From: Elymus sibiricus | Taxonomy: Eukaryota > Streptophyta > Magnoliopsida > Poales > Poaceae | Length of the DNA stretch: 64,000 bases | Assembly: GCA_039707655.1 (NCBI GenBank) | Contig: CM077676.1 | Location: forward strand, 83,663,895 to 83,727,894 | Direction: 5' to 3' | Part shown: positions 54,601 to 64,000 of the stretch, piece by piece | Numbering within the stretch: position 1 is the stretch's first letter | How the letters are laid out: each line of letters starts with the position of its first letter | The notes under the pieces: model-generated | Seen by the model: only the letters and a program-made list of their open reading frames with translations | The model's database searches: none | What the model was told of the DNA's origin: nothing | Program-made: the position numbers and the translations under genes

Positions 54601-56777
54601 TAGTACCTTATGCGCAGTTCTGTCTCCCGCATGGTGTCCTCCGTAAGCCTCGGAATGACACTTCCGTAGGATTTGTTCCTGTTCATGCTCAGGTATACAA
54701 CGTCTAATAATACCATCCACTCCTTCTTTATAAAGATGTGGGTCATCCCAGAAGTAATGTCTTAAATCAAAGAAGAACTTTTTCTTTTGTTGGTATGTGA
54801 AACTAGGTGGTATAAATTTAGCAACAATATAATTAGCATAGTCTGCATACCAAGGAGTATTATGAGAAGCATTTACGATAGCTAATTGTTCATCAGGAAA
54901 ATCATTATTAATAGGAAGTGGGTCATGAAGAACATTTTCCATTCTAGACAAATTATCAGCTACGGGATTTTCATCTCCCTTCCTATCAATAATATGCAAG
55001 TCAAATTCCTGTAGCAGAAGAACGCATCTAATAAGTCTAGGTTTAGCATCTTTCTTTTCCATAAGGTACTTAATAGCAGCATGATCGGTGTGAACAATTA
55101 CTTTAGAATCAACTATGTAAGATCTGAATTTCTCACATGCAAACACAACTGCTAGAAATTCTTTCTCAGTAGTAGCATAATTTCTTTGAGCACTGTCTAG
55201 AGTTTTACTAGCATAATGGATAACATTTAATTTCTTATCAACTCTCTGTCCTAGAACAGCACCAACAGCATAATCACTAGCATCACTCATAATTTCAAAA
55301 GGCAAGTTCCAATCAGGTGGTTGAACAATAGCTGCAGAGGTTAAGGCTTTGTTAAGTGTTTCAAAGGCTTCTACACAATCATCATCAAAAACAAATGCAA
55401 CATATTTTTGCAAAAGATTAGTAAGAGGCCTAGAAATTTTGGAGAAGCCTTTAATAAACCTCCTATAGAAACCAGCATGACCAAGCAAACTTCTTATACC
55501 TCTAATATCTTTGGGACATGGCATTTTCTCAATTGCATCTACTTTAGCCTTATCTACTTCAATACCTTTTTCAGAAATTTTATGCCCCAAGACAATACCT
55601 TCATTCACCATAAAGTGGCACTTCTCCCAATTCAAGACAAGATTGGTTTGTTCACATCTCTGCAAAACTCGATCAAGGTTGCTTAAGCAATCATCAAAAG
55701 AAGTTTCGTAAACGGAAAAATCATCCATGAAAACCTCAGCAATCTTTTCACAAAAGTCAGAGAATATAGCAGTCGTACATCTTTGAAAGGTAGCAGGTGC
55801 ATTGCATAAACCAAAAGGCATACGTCTATAAGCATAAGTTCCAAAAGGACAAGTAAAGGTGGTTTTCTCTTGGTCAGCTTGTGATACAGGTATTTGAGAG
55901 AAACCAGCATATCCATCAAGAAAGCAAAAGTGTGTATGCTTGGACAATCTTTCTAATATTTGTCAATAAAAGGTAAAGGGTAATGATCCTTTCTAGTTGC
56001 TTTGTTAAATTTTCTAAAATCAATTACCATCCTATAACCAGTTACAATTCTTTGTGGAATGAGTTCAGTTTTATCATTAGGAACCACAGTAATGCCTCCT
56101 TTCTTAGGGACACAATGAACGGGACTTACCCATCTACTATCAGCTATGGGATAGATTATAGCTGCTTCCAAAAGTTTTAATATTTCGGTTCTTACCACCT
56201 CCTTCATCTTAGGATTTAATTGTCGTTGGTGGTCGACAACTGGTTTAGCATCAGGCTCCATATTAATTTTGTGTTGACATAAAGTGGGACTAATGCCCTT
56301 AAGATCATCAAGAGTATATCCAATAGCAGCACGGTGCATCTTCAGAGTTTCTAGTAATCTCTTTTCTTCATGCTCTGAAAGGTTAGCACTAATAATAACA
56401 GGATACATCTTCTTTTCATGTAGATAAGCATATTTCAATGTATCAGGCAATTGTTTCAGTTCAAATACAGGGTCACCCTTAGGTGGAGGAGGACCTCCAA
56501 GAGTTTCAACAGGCAAATTATGTTTAAGTATAGGTGGTTGATCAAAGAACATCTTATCTATTTCATTTCTTTCATTCATATGCATATCATTTTCATGGTC
56601 TAGCATATATTGTTCTAACGGATCAGTAGGAGGTACGGCAATAGAAGCAAGACCAATAATTTCAACTAGGCAATTCTTTATCATGAGGTTGTCTACGAAA
56701 CTTAGAGAAATTAAACTCATGAGACATACCACCAAAATTAACACTATCAGTTTCTTTAGCGCAATCAATCTTAACAT
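54601..56777 (-). pseudogene. Reverse transcriptase and RNase H of element H, frameshifted
   Basis: The N-terminal part (55953-56777) has a linker with PPTDPLEQYMLD and the first RT blocks (VHCVPKKGG, VIDFRKFNKATRKDHYPLPF). A one-base deletion near 55963 changes frame. The rest is open for 479 aa from 55947: [26 protein letters not shown], catalytic [21 protein letters not shown], then RNase H with [25 protein letters not shown] and [10 protein letters not shown], and on to the integrase zinc region ([16 protein letters not shown]). The active-site residues are present. Confidence 0.9.
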
Positions 56778-57270
56778 TAACAGTGTTCAAGAAAGGTCTA
56801 CCAAATATAATGGGACAAAAATTATCTTGTGGAGAACCGAGGACTAGAAAATCAGTAGGGTATTTTATTTTTCCACACAAGACTTCAACATCTCTAACGA
56901 TCCCAAGTGGCGTAATGGTATCTCTGTTTGCAAGCTTAATAGTAACATCAATGTCCTCTATTTCAATAGGTGCAATATCATTCATAATTTCTTGATATAA
57001 GGTAAACGGAATAGCACTCACACTAGCACCCAAATCACATAAGCCATGATAACAATGATCTCCTATTTTAACACAGACAACATGCATGCCTACTACAGGT
57101 CTGTTTTTATCTTTAGGATCTGGTTTAGCAATTCTAGCTGCTTCATCACAGAAGTAAATAACATGCCCATCTATATTATCGACCAAGAGATCCTTAACCA
57201 TAGCAACATTAGGTTCAACTTTAATTTGTTCCAAGGGTCTAGGTTTTCTAATATTACTTTTATTGATCAC
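56662..57270 (-). pseudogene. Protease region of element H
   Basis: The aspartic protease text has LCDLGASVSAIPFTLYQE (active-site DLGAS), TIKLANRDTITPLGIV and FCPIIFGRPFLNT. The frame differs from gag upstream (shift near 57290) and from RT downstream (shift near 56670). Protease would cut the Gag-Pol polyprotein. Confidence 0.87.
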
Positions 57271-58244
57271 AGTTGAAACTTTAGCATGTTCTTAATCCTA
57301 AAAGGAAAAGGTGGTTTCTCAATATAAGCAGTGGGCACAACTGGATCAACATGGTAAACAATTGTTTCTTCTTTAACACTAACGGGTTCCACAATCTTTT
57401 CTTTAATAGGGGGATGATATTTAAACCACTTCTCCTTAGGGAGATCAACATGAGTAGCAAATGATTCGCAAAAGGAGGCTACTATCTCAGAGTCAAGTCC
57501 ATATTTAGTGCTAAACTTATGAAAAGCATCGGTCTTCATAAAAGATTTAACACAGTCGAACTCAAGTATTATACCTGACTCATTACCTTTGTCGAGTTCC
57601 CAATCTTCAGAGTTGCATTTAATTCTTTCCAGAAGATCCCATCTGAATTCAATAGTTTTCTTCATAAAGGAGCCAGTCGAAGAAGAATCGAGCATGGTTT
57701 GATCATCATGAGAAAGCCGAGCATAAAAATTCTGTAAGATAATTTCTCTTGAGAGCTCATGATTGGGGCATGTGTACATCTTGTACTTAAGCCTCCCCCA
57801 AGATTTAGCAATGCTTTCTCCATCACGAGGCCAGAAATTGTATATATAATTCCGATCACGATGAACCAGATGCATAGGATAAAACTTTTGATGAAATTAC
57901 AATTTCAATCGATTCCAATCCCACATTTCGATATTATCACATAGCCTATACCATGTCAATGCTTTTCCCTTCAAATATAAAGGGAAAACCTTCTTCTTAA
58001 CTTCATCTCCGGGTAAACCTGCAAGCTTAAATAATCCACAAACTTCATCCACATAGATTAAGTGCATATCAGGATCTATTGTTCCATCTCCTGCATAAGG
58101 ATTAGCTAGCAGTTTCTCTATCATACCCGAAGGAATCTCATAATAAATATTTTCAGTAGGAGCAATAGGTTGAGGAGCAACTCTTTGTGCTTCCGGTCGA
58201 GGTGAAGATACCCCGAACAAACCCCTCAAAGGATTACTTTCCAT
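57267..58244 (-). pseudogene. Gag of element H, one nonsense codon
   Basis: It starts MESNPLRGLFGVSSPRP at 58244, seven bases inside CCATAGTGACAAG. It contains PYAGDGTIDPDMHLIYV, LYLKGKALTWYRL, a TAA at 57897-57899, then continues in the same frame with FWPRDGESIAKSWGRLKY and ILQNFYARLSHDDQTMLD. It is a typical Athila/Gypsy gag domain with no obvious zinc knuckle. Related to the gag of D (35588-36469). Confidence 0.87.
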
Positions 58245-58321
58245 AGTGACAAGTGACAGTAAATTTCAGCACGTAATATAAATGTTTCCTTACCAAATTC
58301 CACTCACCAAAAGCGCTTCAC

Positions 58322-58339
58322 TCCTCGGCAACGGCGCCA
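58322..58339 (-). promoter_or_regulatory. Primer-binding site of element H
   Basis: The minus strand reads TGGCGCCGTTGCCGAGGA, of the tRNA-Asp-complementary type, 11 nt from the 5' LTR as in D. Confidence 0.82.
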
Positions 58340-58350
58340 GAAAAGAGTCT

Positions 58351-59869
58351 TGATGACCCACAAGTATAGGGGATCAATCATAGTCCTTTCGATAAGTAAG
58401 TGTGTTGAACCCAACGAGGAGCAGAAGGAAATGATAAGCGGTTTTCGGCAAGGTATTTTCTGCAAGCACTGAAATTATCGGTAGCAAGTAGTTTGATAGC
58501 AAGATAATTTGTAACAAGTGACAAGTAGCAATAGTAACTAAAGTGCAGCAAGGTAGCCCAATCCTTTTGTTGCAAAGGACAGGCCGAAACGATCTCTTAT
58601 AATAAGCTAAACATTCTCGAGGACACATGGGAATTTCGTCTAGTCACTTTCATCATGTTGGTTTGATTCGCGTTCGCTACTTTGATAATTTGATATGTGG
58701 GTGGACCGGTGCTTGGGTGCTCTTCTTACTTGAACAAGCCTCCCACTTATGATTAACCCCTCTCGCAAGCATCCGCAACTACGAAAGAAGAATTAAGATA
58801 AATCTAACCATAGCATTAAACATATGGATCCAAATCAGCCCCTTACGGAATAGCGCATAAACTAGTGTTTAAGCTTCTGTCACTCTAGCAACCCATCATC
58901 TAATTACTACTCCACAATGCATTCCCTTAGGCCCAAAGATGGTGAAGTGCCATGTAGTCGACGTTCACATGACACCACTAAGAGAATCAACAACATACAT
59001 ATCATCAAAATGTCGAACGAATACCAAATTCACATGATTACTTATGACAAGACTTCTCCCATGTCCTCAAGGACAAAAGTAACTACTCACAAAGCATATT
59101 CATGTTCAAGATCAGAGGGGTATTGAATAGCATAATGGATCTGAACGTATAATCTTCCACCAAATAAACCAACTAGCATCAACTACAAGATGTAATCAAC
59201 ACTACTAGCAATCCCACAGGTACCAATCTGAGGTTTTGAGTCAAAGATTGAATACAAGAGATGAACTAGGGTTTGAGATGAGATGGTGCTGGTGAAGATG
59301 TTGATGAAGATTGGTCCTCCCACCTCGAGAGGATCGTTGGTGACGACGATGGCTTCGATTGCCCCCTCCCGGAGGGAAGTATCCTCGACGGAATCGCTCC
59401 GTCAAAGAGCAAAAGTTCTCCTGCCCAAGTTCCGCCTCGAGACAGCGCGCTCTGTCCCGAAAGCCTTCTCCTTATTTTTTTCTACGGCAAATGGGCTTAT
59501 ATACCAGAAAATGGGAACCGGAGGCTGGCCAGGGGCCCCACATGCCACCAGGGCGCGCCTGGGGGGGTGGCGCGCCCTGGTGCCTCGTGGGCACCTGGCT
59601 GGCCTCCTCTGGTACTTCTTTTCTCCAATATTTTTTATTTATTCCAAAATAAATCTCCGTGAAATTTCAGCTCATTTGGAGATGTGTAGAATAGGTATCT
59701 CTGACATAGCTTTTTCAGGTCCAGAATTCCAGCTGCCGGCAATCTCCCTCCTTATGTGAATCTTGCATATTAAGAGAGAAAAGGCATTAGAATTGCTCCA
59801 CAAATTGTTATATTGATTAAAAACACTATAAATAATAGTAGGAAAACATGATGCAAAATGGACGTATCA
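58351..59869 (-). repeat. 5' LTR of element H
   Basis: It starts TGATGACCCACAAGTATAGG and ends GGACGTATCA. It matches 49625-51150. Confidence 0.95.
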
Positions 59870-59874
59870 CTTGC

Positions 59875-60460
59875 TCTCAACTGTCGCCAGGGTCAGCTGT
59901 AGATTGCATCATGTCCTCCTGTTGGCCGTAAGAAGGGCCGTCGAAACCATCATAGCAGAAGTTGTAGTGCCCGGCCGCCTGCTATGAGTTGTGGTCAAGT
60001 CACCCATGTCAAGATTGAAGAAGCTCGTGAGGCCCCAAAAATCATGATGGGTACCCTTCTCGTTAACTCAGTGCCAACTTCTGTTCTCTTTGATTCAGGA
60101 GCATCGCATGCCTTTGTGTCCCGACAATTTGCTCAGTTGCATGGGTTAGATATGGAAAAATTGCCCACTCCTTTAGCGGTTCAATCTCTGGGATCCAAGT
60201 GGCAAACCACAATGGTAAGCCCTCACAACCAAATCGAAATTGGAGGTCTACTTTTTCCGGCTTCTCTCATTGTGCTCGGACCTTCCAGCGTAGACATCAT
60301 TCTTGGTATGGATTGGTTGACAGCCCATAATGCTTTGATCGACTATGCCGCCAAGACAGTCCAGCTCACACACCCTTCTGGCCAGATGATCAACTACTCT
60401 GCCCAGATAATCCAGAATGCCGAGAGCCATATATATGCTCTGAATGCATTGAATGCTTAA
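59875..60460 (+). pseudogene. Gag-protease junction and protease of element G
   Basis: After a basic linker, the open frame 59984-60460 encodes an aspartic protease: ILVNSVPTS in broken context, VLFDSGASHAFVSRQF (active-site DSGAS), PASLIVLGPSSVDIILGMDW. It ends at TAA 60458-60460, after which the frame continues into RT. It is separated from its gag by element H. Confidence 0.87.
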
Positions 60461-61975
60461 TCTCTTGAAGGAATCGAGAACGTACCCCCTGCTAGAGCTG
60501 TCGAATTTGTCATAGACTTGAAACCAGGCACCACTCCAATTATGAAGTGCCCATACAAGATGCCGCCGCATGAACTCCTTGAACTTATGGAGGAAATCAA
60601 CAAATCACTTCGTAAGGGATTCATTCGTCCAAGTTCCTCTGCTTGGGGAGCACCTTCTCTCTTTGTCAAGAAGAAGGATGGTACGAAACATTTGGTCCAA
60701 GATTACTGACCTATCAACCAGGCAACAATTCAGAACAAGTATCTGCTTCCTTGGATCAACGATCTGTATGATCAACTTGATGGTTCCTCCGTATTCTCTA
60801 AACTCGATCTAAGGTTGGGATACCACCAGATCCGAATCCGTGAAGAGGATATTTCGAAGATTGCTTTTGTTACTCGACATGGCTCTTACGAGTACACCGT
60901 CATGTCTTTCGGCTTAACCAATGCTCCAGCAACGTTCTCCCGATTGATGAATTATATCTTCGTGGATTACCTCGACAAGTTCGTCGTGGTTTATCTGGAT
61001 GATATCCCGGTGTATTCCAAGAATACATAAGAACATACTGAACATCTTCATCTTGTACTAGAAAAGCTTCGAGAACATCAGCTATATGCCAAATATTCCA
61101 AGTGTGAATTCTGGTTATCCGAAGTGACCTATCTTGGTCATGTGATTTCCAAGGATGGTATTGCTGTCAACCTAAAGCGAGTTCAGGCTATTCTTGACTG
61201 GACTCCCCCGAAGAATGTCAAGCAAGTCAGAAGTTTTCTCGGACTTGCCAGCTATTGCCGCCGTTTTGTCGAGAACTTCTCCAAGATTGCCAAGCCTTTG
61301 ACTAATTTGCTTCACAAGGGCGTTAAGTTTGAGTGGACAGAAAAATGCCAGGAAATTTTCCAGACACTCAAAGATAAGTTGCCATCTGCCCCAGTGCTTG
61401 CTCCTCCAGATTCTCGCAAGGACTTCGTGATTTATTGTGACACATCCCGTCAAGGATTAGGCTGTGTCCTAATGCAAGAACGCAAAGTGATTGCTTATGC
61501 CTCTCGACAGTTGCGTCCTCATGAGGAGAACTACCCAGTTCATGATCTCGAACTCGCTGTAGTTATATATGCACTAAAGTTGTGGCGACATTACCTTCTC
61601 GGTAATCGTTGCGAGATCTACACTGATCATCAAAGTCTGAAGTACCTGTTTACTCAGCCAGATCTGAATCTCCGTCAACAACGATAGATGGAAGCAATTA
61701 AAGACTATTTCTGCGGTATTTCATATACCCCTGGTAAAGCTAATGTCATGGCCGATGCTTTGACCGGCAAGTCTTATTGCAACAACCTCATGGTTCAGCA
61801 AGCTCAACCCCTTCTTTATGAAGAACATCGCAAAATGAACCTCCATATTGTTCCACAGGGTTCTCTCAATACCCTTGTCCTGGAACCAACTCTTGAGAAA
61901 TCCATCAAGACTGCGCAAGAGAATGACACTGAAGTTGATCAGATTAAGAGTGATCTTGCCTCTGGTAAGGCCTAA
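60461..61975 (+). pseudogene. Reverse transcriptase and RNase H of element G, four stops
   Basis: The RT blocks are [49 protein letters not shown] and the catalytic [11 protein letters not shown]. RNase H follows with [22 protein letters not shown] and [10 protein letters not shown]. In-frame stops lie at 60707-60709 (TGA), 61028-61030 (TAA), 61685-61687 (TAG) and 61973-61975 (TAA). The frame is otherwise continuous, so decay has been by point mutation. Confidence 0.92.
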
Positions 61976-63327
61976 GATTTCTCGCTTGCTAAGGATGGAG
62001 CTCTGTTCTTTAAAGATCGCCTTGTGGTACCCCAGTTCGACGATATGACATGGAAAGTTATGAAGGAAACACATGACACACCTCTGTCTATTCATCCGGG
62101 TAGTACCAAGATGTACCAAGACATTCGTCAGAGATACTGGCGGTCTAATATGAAGCAAGACATTGCTCGATATGTTGCTGAATGTGACGTTTGCCATCGC
62201 GTCAAAGCAGATCATCAAATACCTACTGGACTTCTGCAACCGCTTCCGATCCCTGAATGGAAATGGGATAAGGTTCAAATGGATCTCATTACTGGCCATC
62301 CCAAATCACAAAAGGGTCACGATGCTATTCTTGTCGTCGTTGACCAATTCTCCAAAGTTGCACACTTTCTGCCAGTCAAGGAGACGATCACTACAAGTCA
62401 GTTAGCAGACTTGTATATCTCTAGAATTGCGACACTCCATGGTATTCCGAAGGAGATCAGTTTAGACCGTGGCAGCCTCTTCACCTCAAAGTTCTGGGAA
62501 AGTTTCCAAGAAGCTATGGGAACTCATATAACCTGGAGCACAACTTATCACCCCCAGTCCCAAGGTCAAGTTGAACGAGTTAACCAAGTGCTTGAAGATA
62601 TGCTATGTGCTTGTGTCATCTCATTTGGCAAGAATTGGGAAGAATCTCTCCCGTATGCTGAATTCTCGTACAACAACAGCTATCAAGCTAGCTTGAAGAT
62701 GGCACCCTTTGAGGTATTATATGGACGTAAGTGCCGAACCCCTCTGAATTGGCAGAAACTGGGGAACGGCCACTCATCGGTCCGGATATTATCCAACAAG
62801 TTGAAGACCAAGTCCGTATTGTCCGGGAAAATCTCAAGGCGGCCTAGTCCAGCCAGAAGAGCAACTATGACCGTAAACACTGGGGATCGATCTATCAACT
62901 TGGTGAACAAGCATATCTGCGTGTGACTCCTATGAAGGGCACTCATCGTTTTGGAATCAAGGGCAAGTTAGGTCCTCACTACATTGGACCCTTCTGCATT
63001 CTCGCCAGACGTGGATATGTGGCTTATAAATTGGAATTGCCGCCGCAATTTTCTCACATCCACGATGTCTTCCATGTATCGCAACTTCGTCGTTGCTTCA
63101 AGGATCCACACCGTGCAGTGGATCATGACATGCTCGAATTGCAAGATGATCTCTCTTATAAAGAGCATCCGATCCGCATTGTTGATCAAGCTGAACGTCG
63201 AACCCGTCAGAAGGTAATCATGTTCCTTAAAGTTCAGTGGTCGAATCATACTGAAGATGAAGCCACTTGGGAACGCGAGGATCGCCTTCATGAAGAATAC
63301 CCCGACCTCTTTCCTTCTACCTCCTGA
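61976..63327 (+). pseudogene. Integrase of element G with C-terminal chromodomain-like region
   Basis: The zinc region has HPGSTKMYQDIRQRYWR and ECDVCHR. The core has QMDLITGHP (Asp), ISLDRGSLFTS (Asp) and SQGQVERVNQ (Glu). A frameshift near 62755-62765 and a TAG at 62845-62847 precede the last part, which encodes KLGPHYIGPFCILARRG and then a chromodomain-like stretch, VQWSNHTEDEATWERED, ending at 63327. Chromodomains help such elements choose chromatin targets. Confidence 0.9.
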
Positions 63328-63349
63328 ATTCTCAGGACGAGAATTTCTT

Positions 63350-63364
63350 TTAGAGGAGGAGAAT
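63350..63364 (+). promoter_or_regulatory. Polypurine tract of element G
   Basis: AGAGGAGGAGAAT lies immediately before the 3' LTR start (TGTAACACC) at 63365. Confidence 0.85.
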
Positions 63365-64000
63365 TGTAACACCCCCCATGTATTAAGCTACAGTAATCCA
63401 TCAAGATTATGCTAAGTTACTTTGCTTTGCAGTGCTTGATCATATTGGATTCATATCTCATTTCCAACTCCATCACTGAAATCTATTCAAATTGCAAGTG
63501 AAATTTAAAGTTCCACAAACATGGTTGCAAAATATTCCATCATTTAGCAAATATTCCACAAAAATTATTTGTTAAGGAAAACAACATCACTTATTTGCTT
63601 AATTGGGCTCTAGCAATTAAAACAGTGCCAAATCAGCCTATTTAAATGCTTTTCCATTTATGCAAAATTCAAACAAATTCAAATACCTCCCAAACTTTTT
63701 GTGACAGTGCCAAATATTGCAATGTAAATATGTGGCCAAGTTCCATATTTTACAAAACTCCTTTGATACTAAAAAGAAATGCAAAACAAAAGGAATAAAG
63801 AAAAAAAAAAGATAAAGAAAAAGAGCAAAGAACCACTGTGCACTTGGGCCAGAAGTGCACAGTAGCCGGCCCAGCCCACCAGGCCGTTATCTCCCTCCTC
63901 TGTTCATCAGAGGCGCGGTGGACGTCCGTGCGGCGTCCATGGTCAGGATGGCCACACGCCGGCCATCCCGCGGCTCCCCTGGTGGATAAGGCCACCCCCG
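63365..64000 (+). repeat. 3' LTR of element G, first ~640 bp
   Basis: It repeats the start of the 5' LTR (42606 onward) with about 4-6% differences. It is cut by the window end. Confidence 0.93.

Larger units (their letters stand above)
49625..59869 (-). mobile_element. Element H: full-structure Athila-type Gypsy retrotransposon, coding region broken
   Basis: It is 10,245 bp, flanked by CTTGC (49620-49624 and 59870-59874). The LTRs are 49625-51150 (3') and 58351-59869 (5'), similar with about 4-5% differences in the parts compared. Reading leftward there is a primer site, gag, protease, RT, RNase H, integrase, a third ORF and a non-coding 3' region. At least four frameshifts and four stops break the polyprotein. 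It serves here as the reference for the interrupted element B. Confidence 0.95.
42606..64000 (+). mobile_element. Element G: chromovirus-type Gypsy retrotransposon (3' LTR runs off the window)
   Basis: The order on the plus strand is 5' LTR (42606-48183), an initiator-Met primer site, gag (48772-49624, continued after element H), protease, RT, RNase H, integrase with a C-terminal chromodomain-like region, polypurine tract, and 3' LTR from 63365. It lies within the protease codons of B. The Met primer site, the gag-pol layout and the chromodomain text (VQWSNHTEDEATWERE) fit chromoviruses of the Tekay/Del kind. The coding region has several stops and a frameshift. The LTRs differ by roughly 5% where both can be compared. 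Confidence 0.9.

Overview
The window is intergenic plant DNA made almost entirely of nested transposable elements. The element types (Ty3/Gypsy LTRs beginning TGATACGTC, CACTA transposons whose ends are packed with CCTTTAGTCCCGGTT palindromes, and Helitrons ending in a GC-rich hairpin plus CTAG) point to wheat or a close Triticeae relative. I found no host gene, rRNA, tRNA gene or CRISPR array. Family names are withheld where I could not be sure. The letters A, B, D, E, G, H below are my own labels.

Left part (1-11121). This holds a degenerate retrotransposon stretch, a truncated Gypsy LTR (about 800-2769) carrying a small Mutator-like insertion (1468-1862) and a minus-strand Helitron (2073-2564), and about 1.7 kb without recognisable genes. 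A second truncated LTR (A, 4516 to about 9795) is split by a 3.9-kb Helitron (4574-8501). The 3' LTR of element B follows (about 9796-11121).

Middle (11122-42605). Element B is a decayed Athila-type Gypsy on the minus strand. Its interior is cut by CACTA-1 (11546-25564, TSD CAA) and CACTA-2 (30403-41970). CACTA-1 is 14 kb. It has an intact 1107-aa TNP2-type transposase, a spliced gene ending in a Ulp1/C48-like protease domain (two premature TAG codons), a spliced gene for a short coiled-coil/transmembrane protein, and a partial internal duplication. CACTA-2 has no transposase but carries a spliced coiled-coil gene. Its second exon is split by solo LTR E (TSD ACGGG), itself split by element D (TSD GGCCC), a Gypsy with gag only.

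Right part (42606-64000). Element G is a plus-strand chromovirus-type Gypsy with LTRs of about 4 kb, inserted in the protease region of B. A solo LTR (46222-47779, TSD GTACT) sits in its 5' LTR. Element H (49625-59869, TSD CTTGC), a complete but broken Athila-type Gypsy, sits in the zinc-knuckle codons of its gag. The 3' LTR of G runs off the window.

Insertion order. B came before CACTA-1, CACTA-2 and G; CACTA-2 before E before D; G before H and the solo LTR. The most interesting signals are a base-paired hairpin with compensatory changes just upstream of the polypurine tract in B, H and D; a third ORF with a shared C-terminus in B and H; extra copies of the polypurine-tract sequence inside D; long hairpin arrays upstream of both promoters of CACTA-1; and its small membrane-anchored coiled-coil gene.
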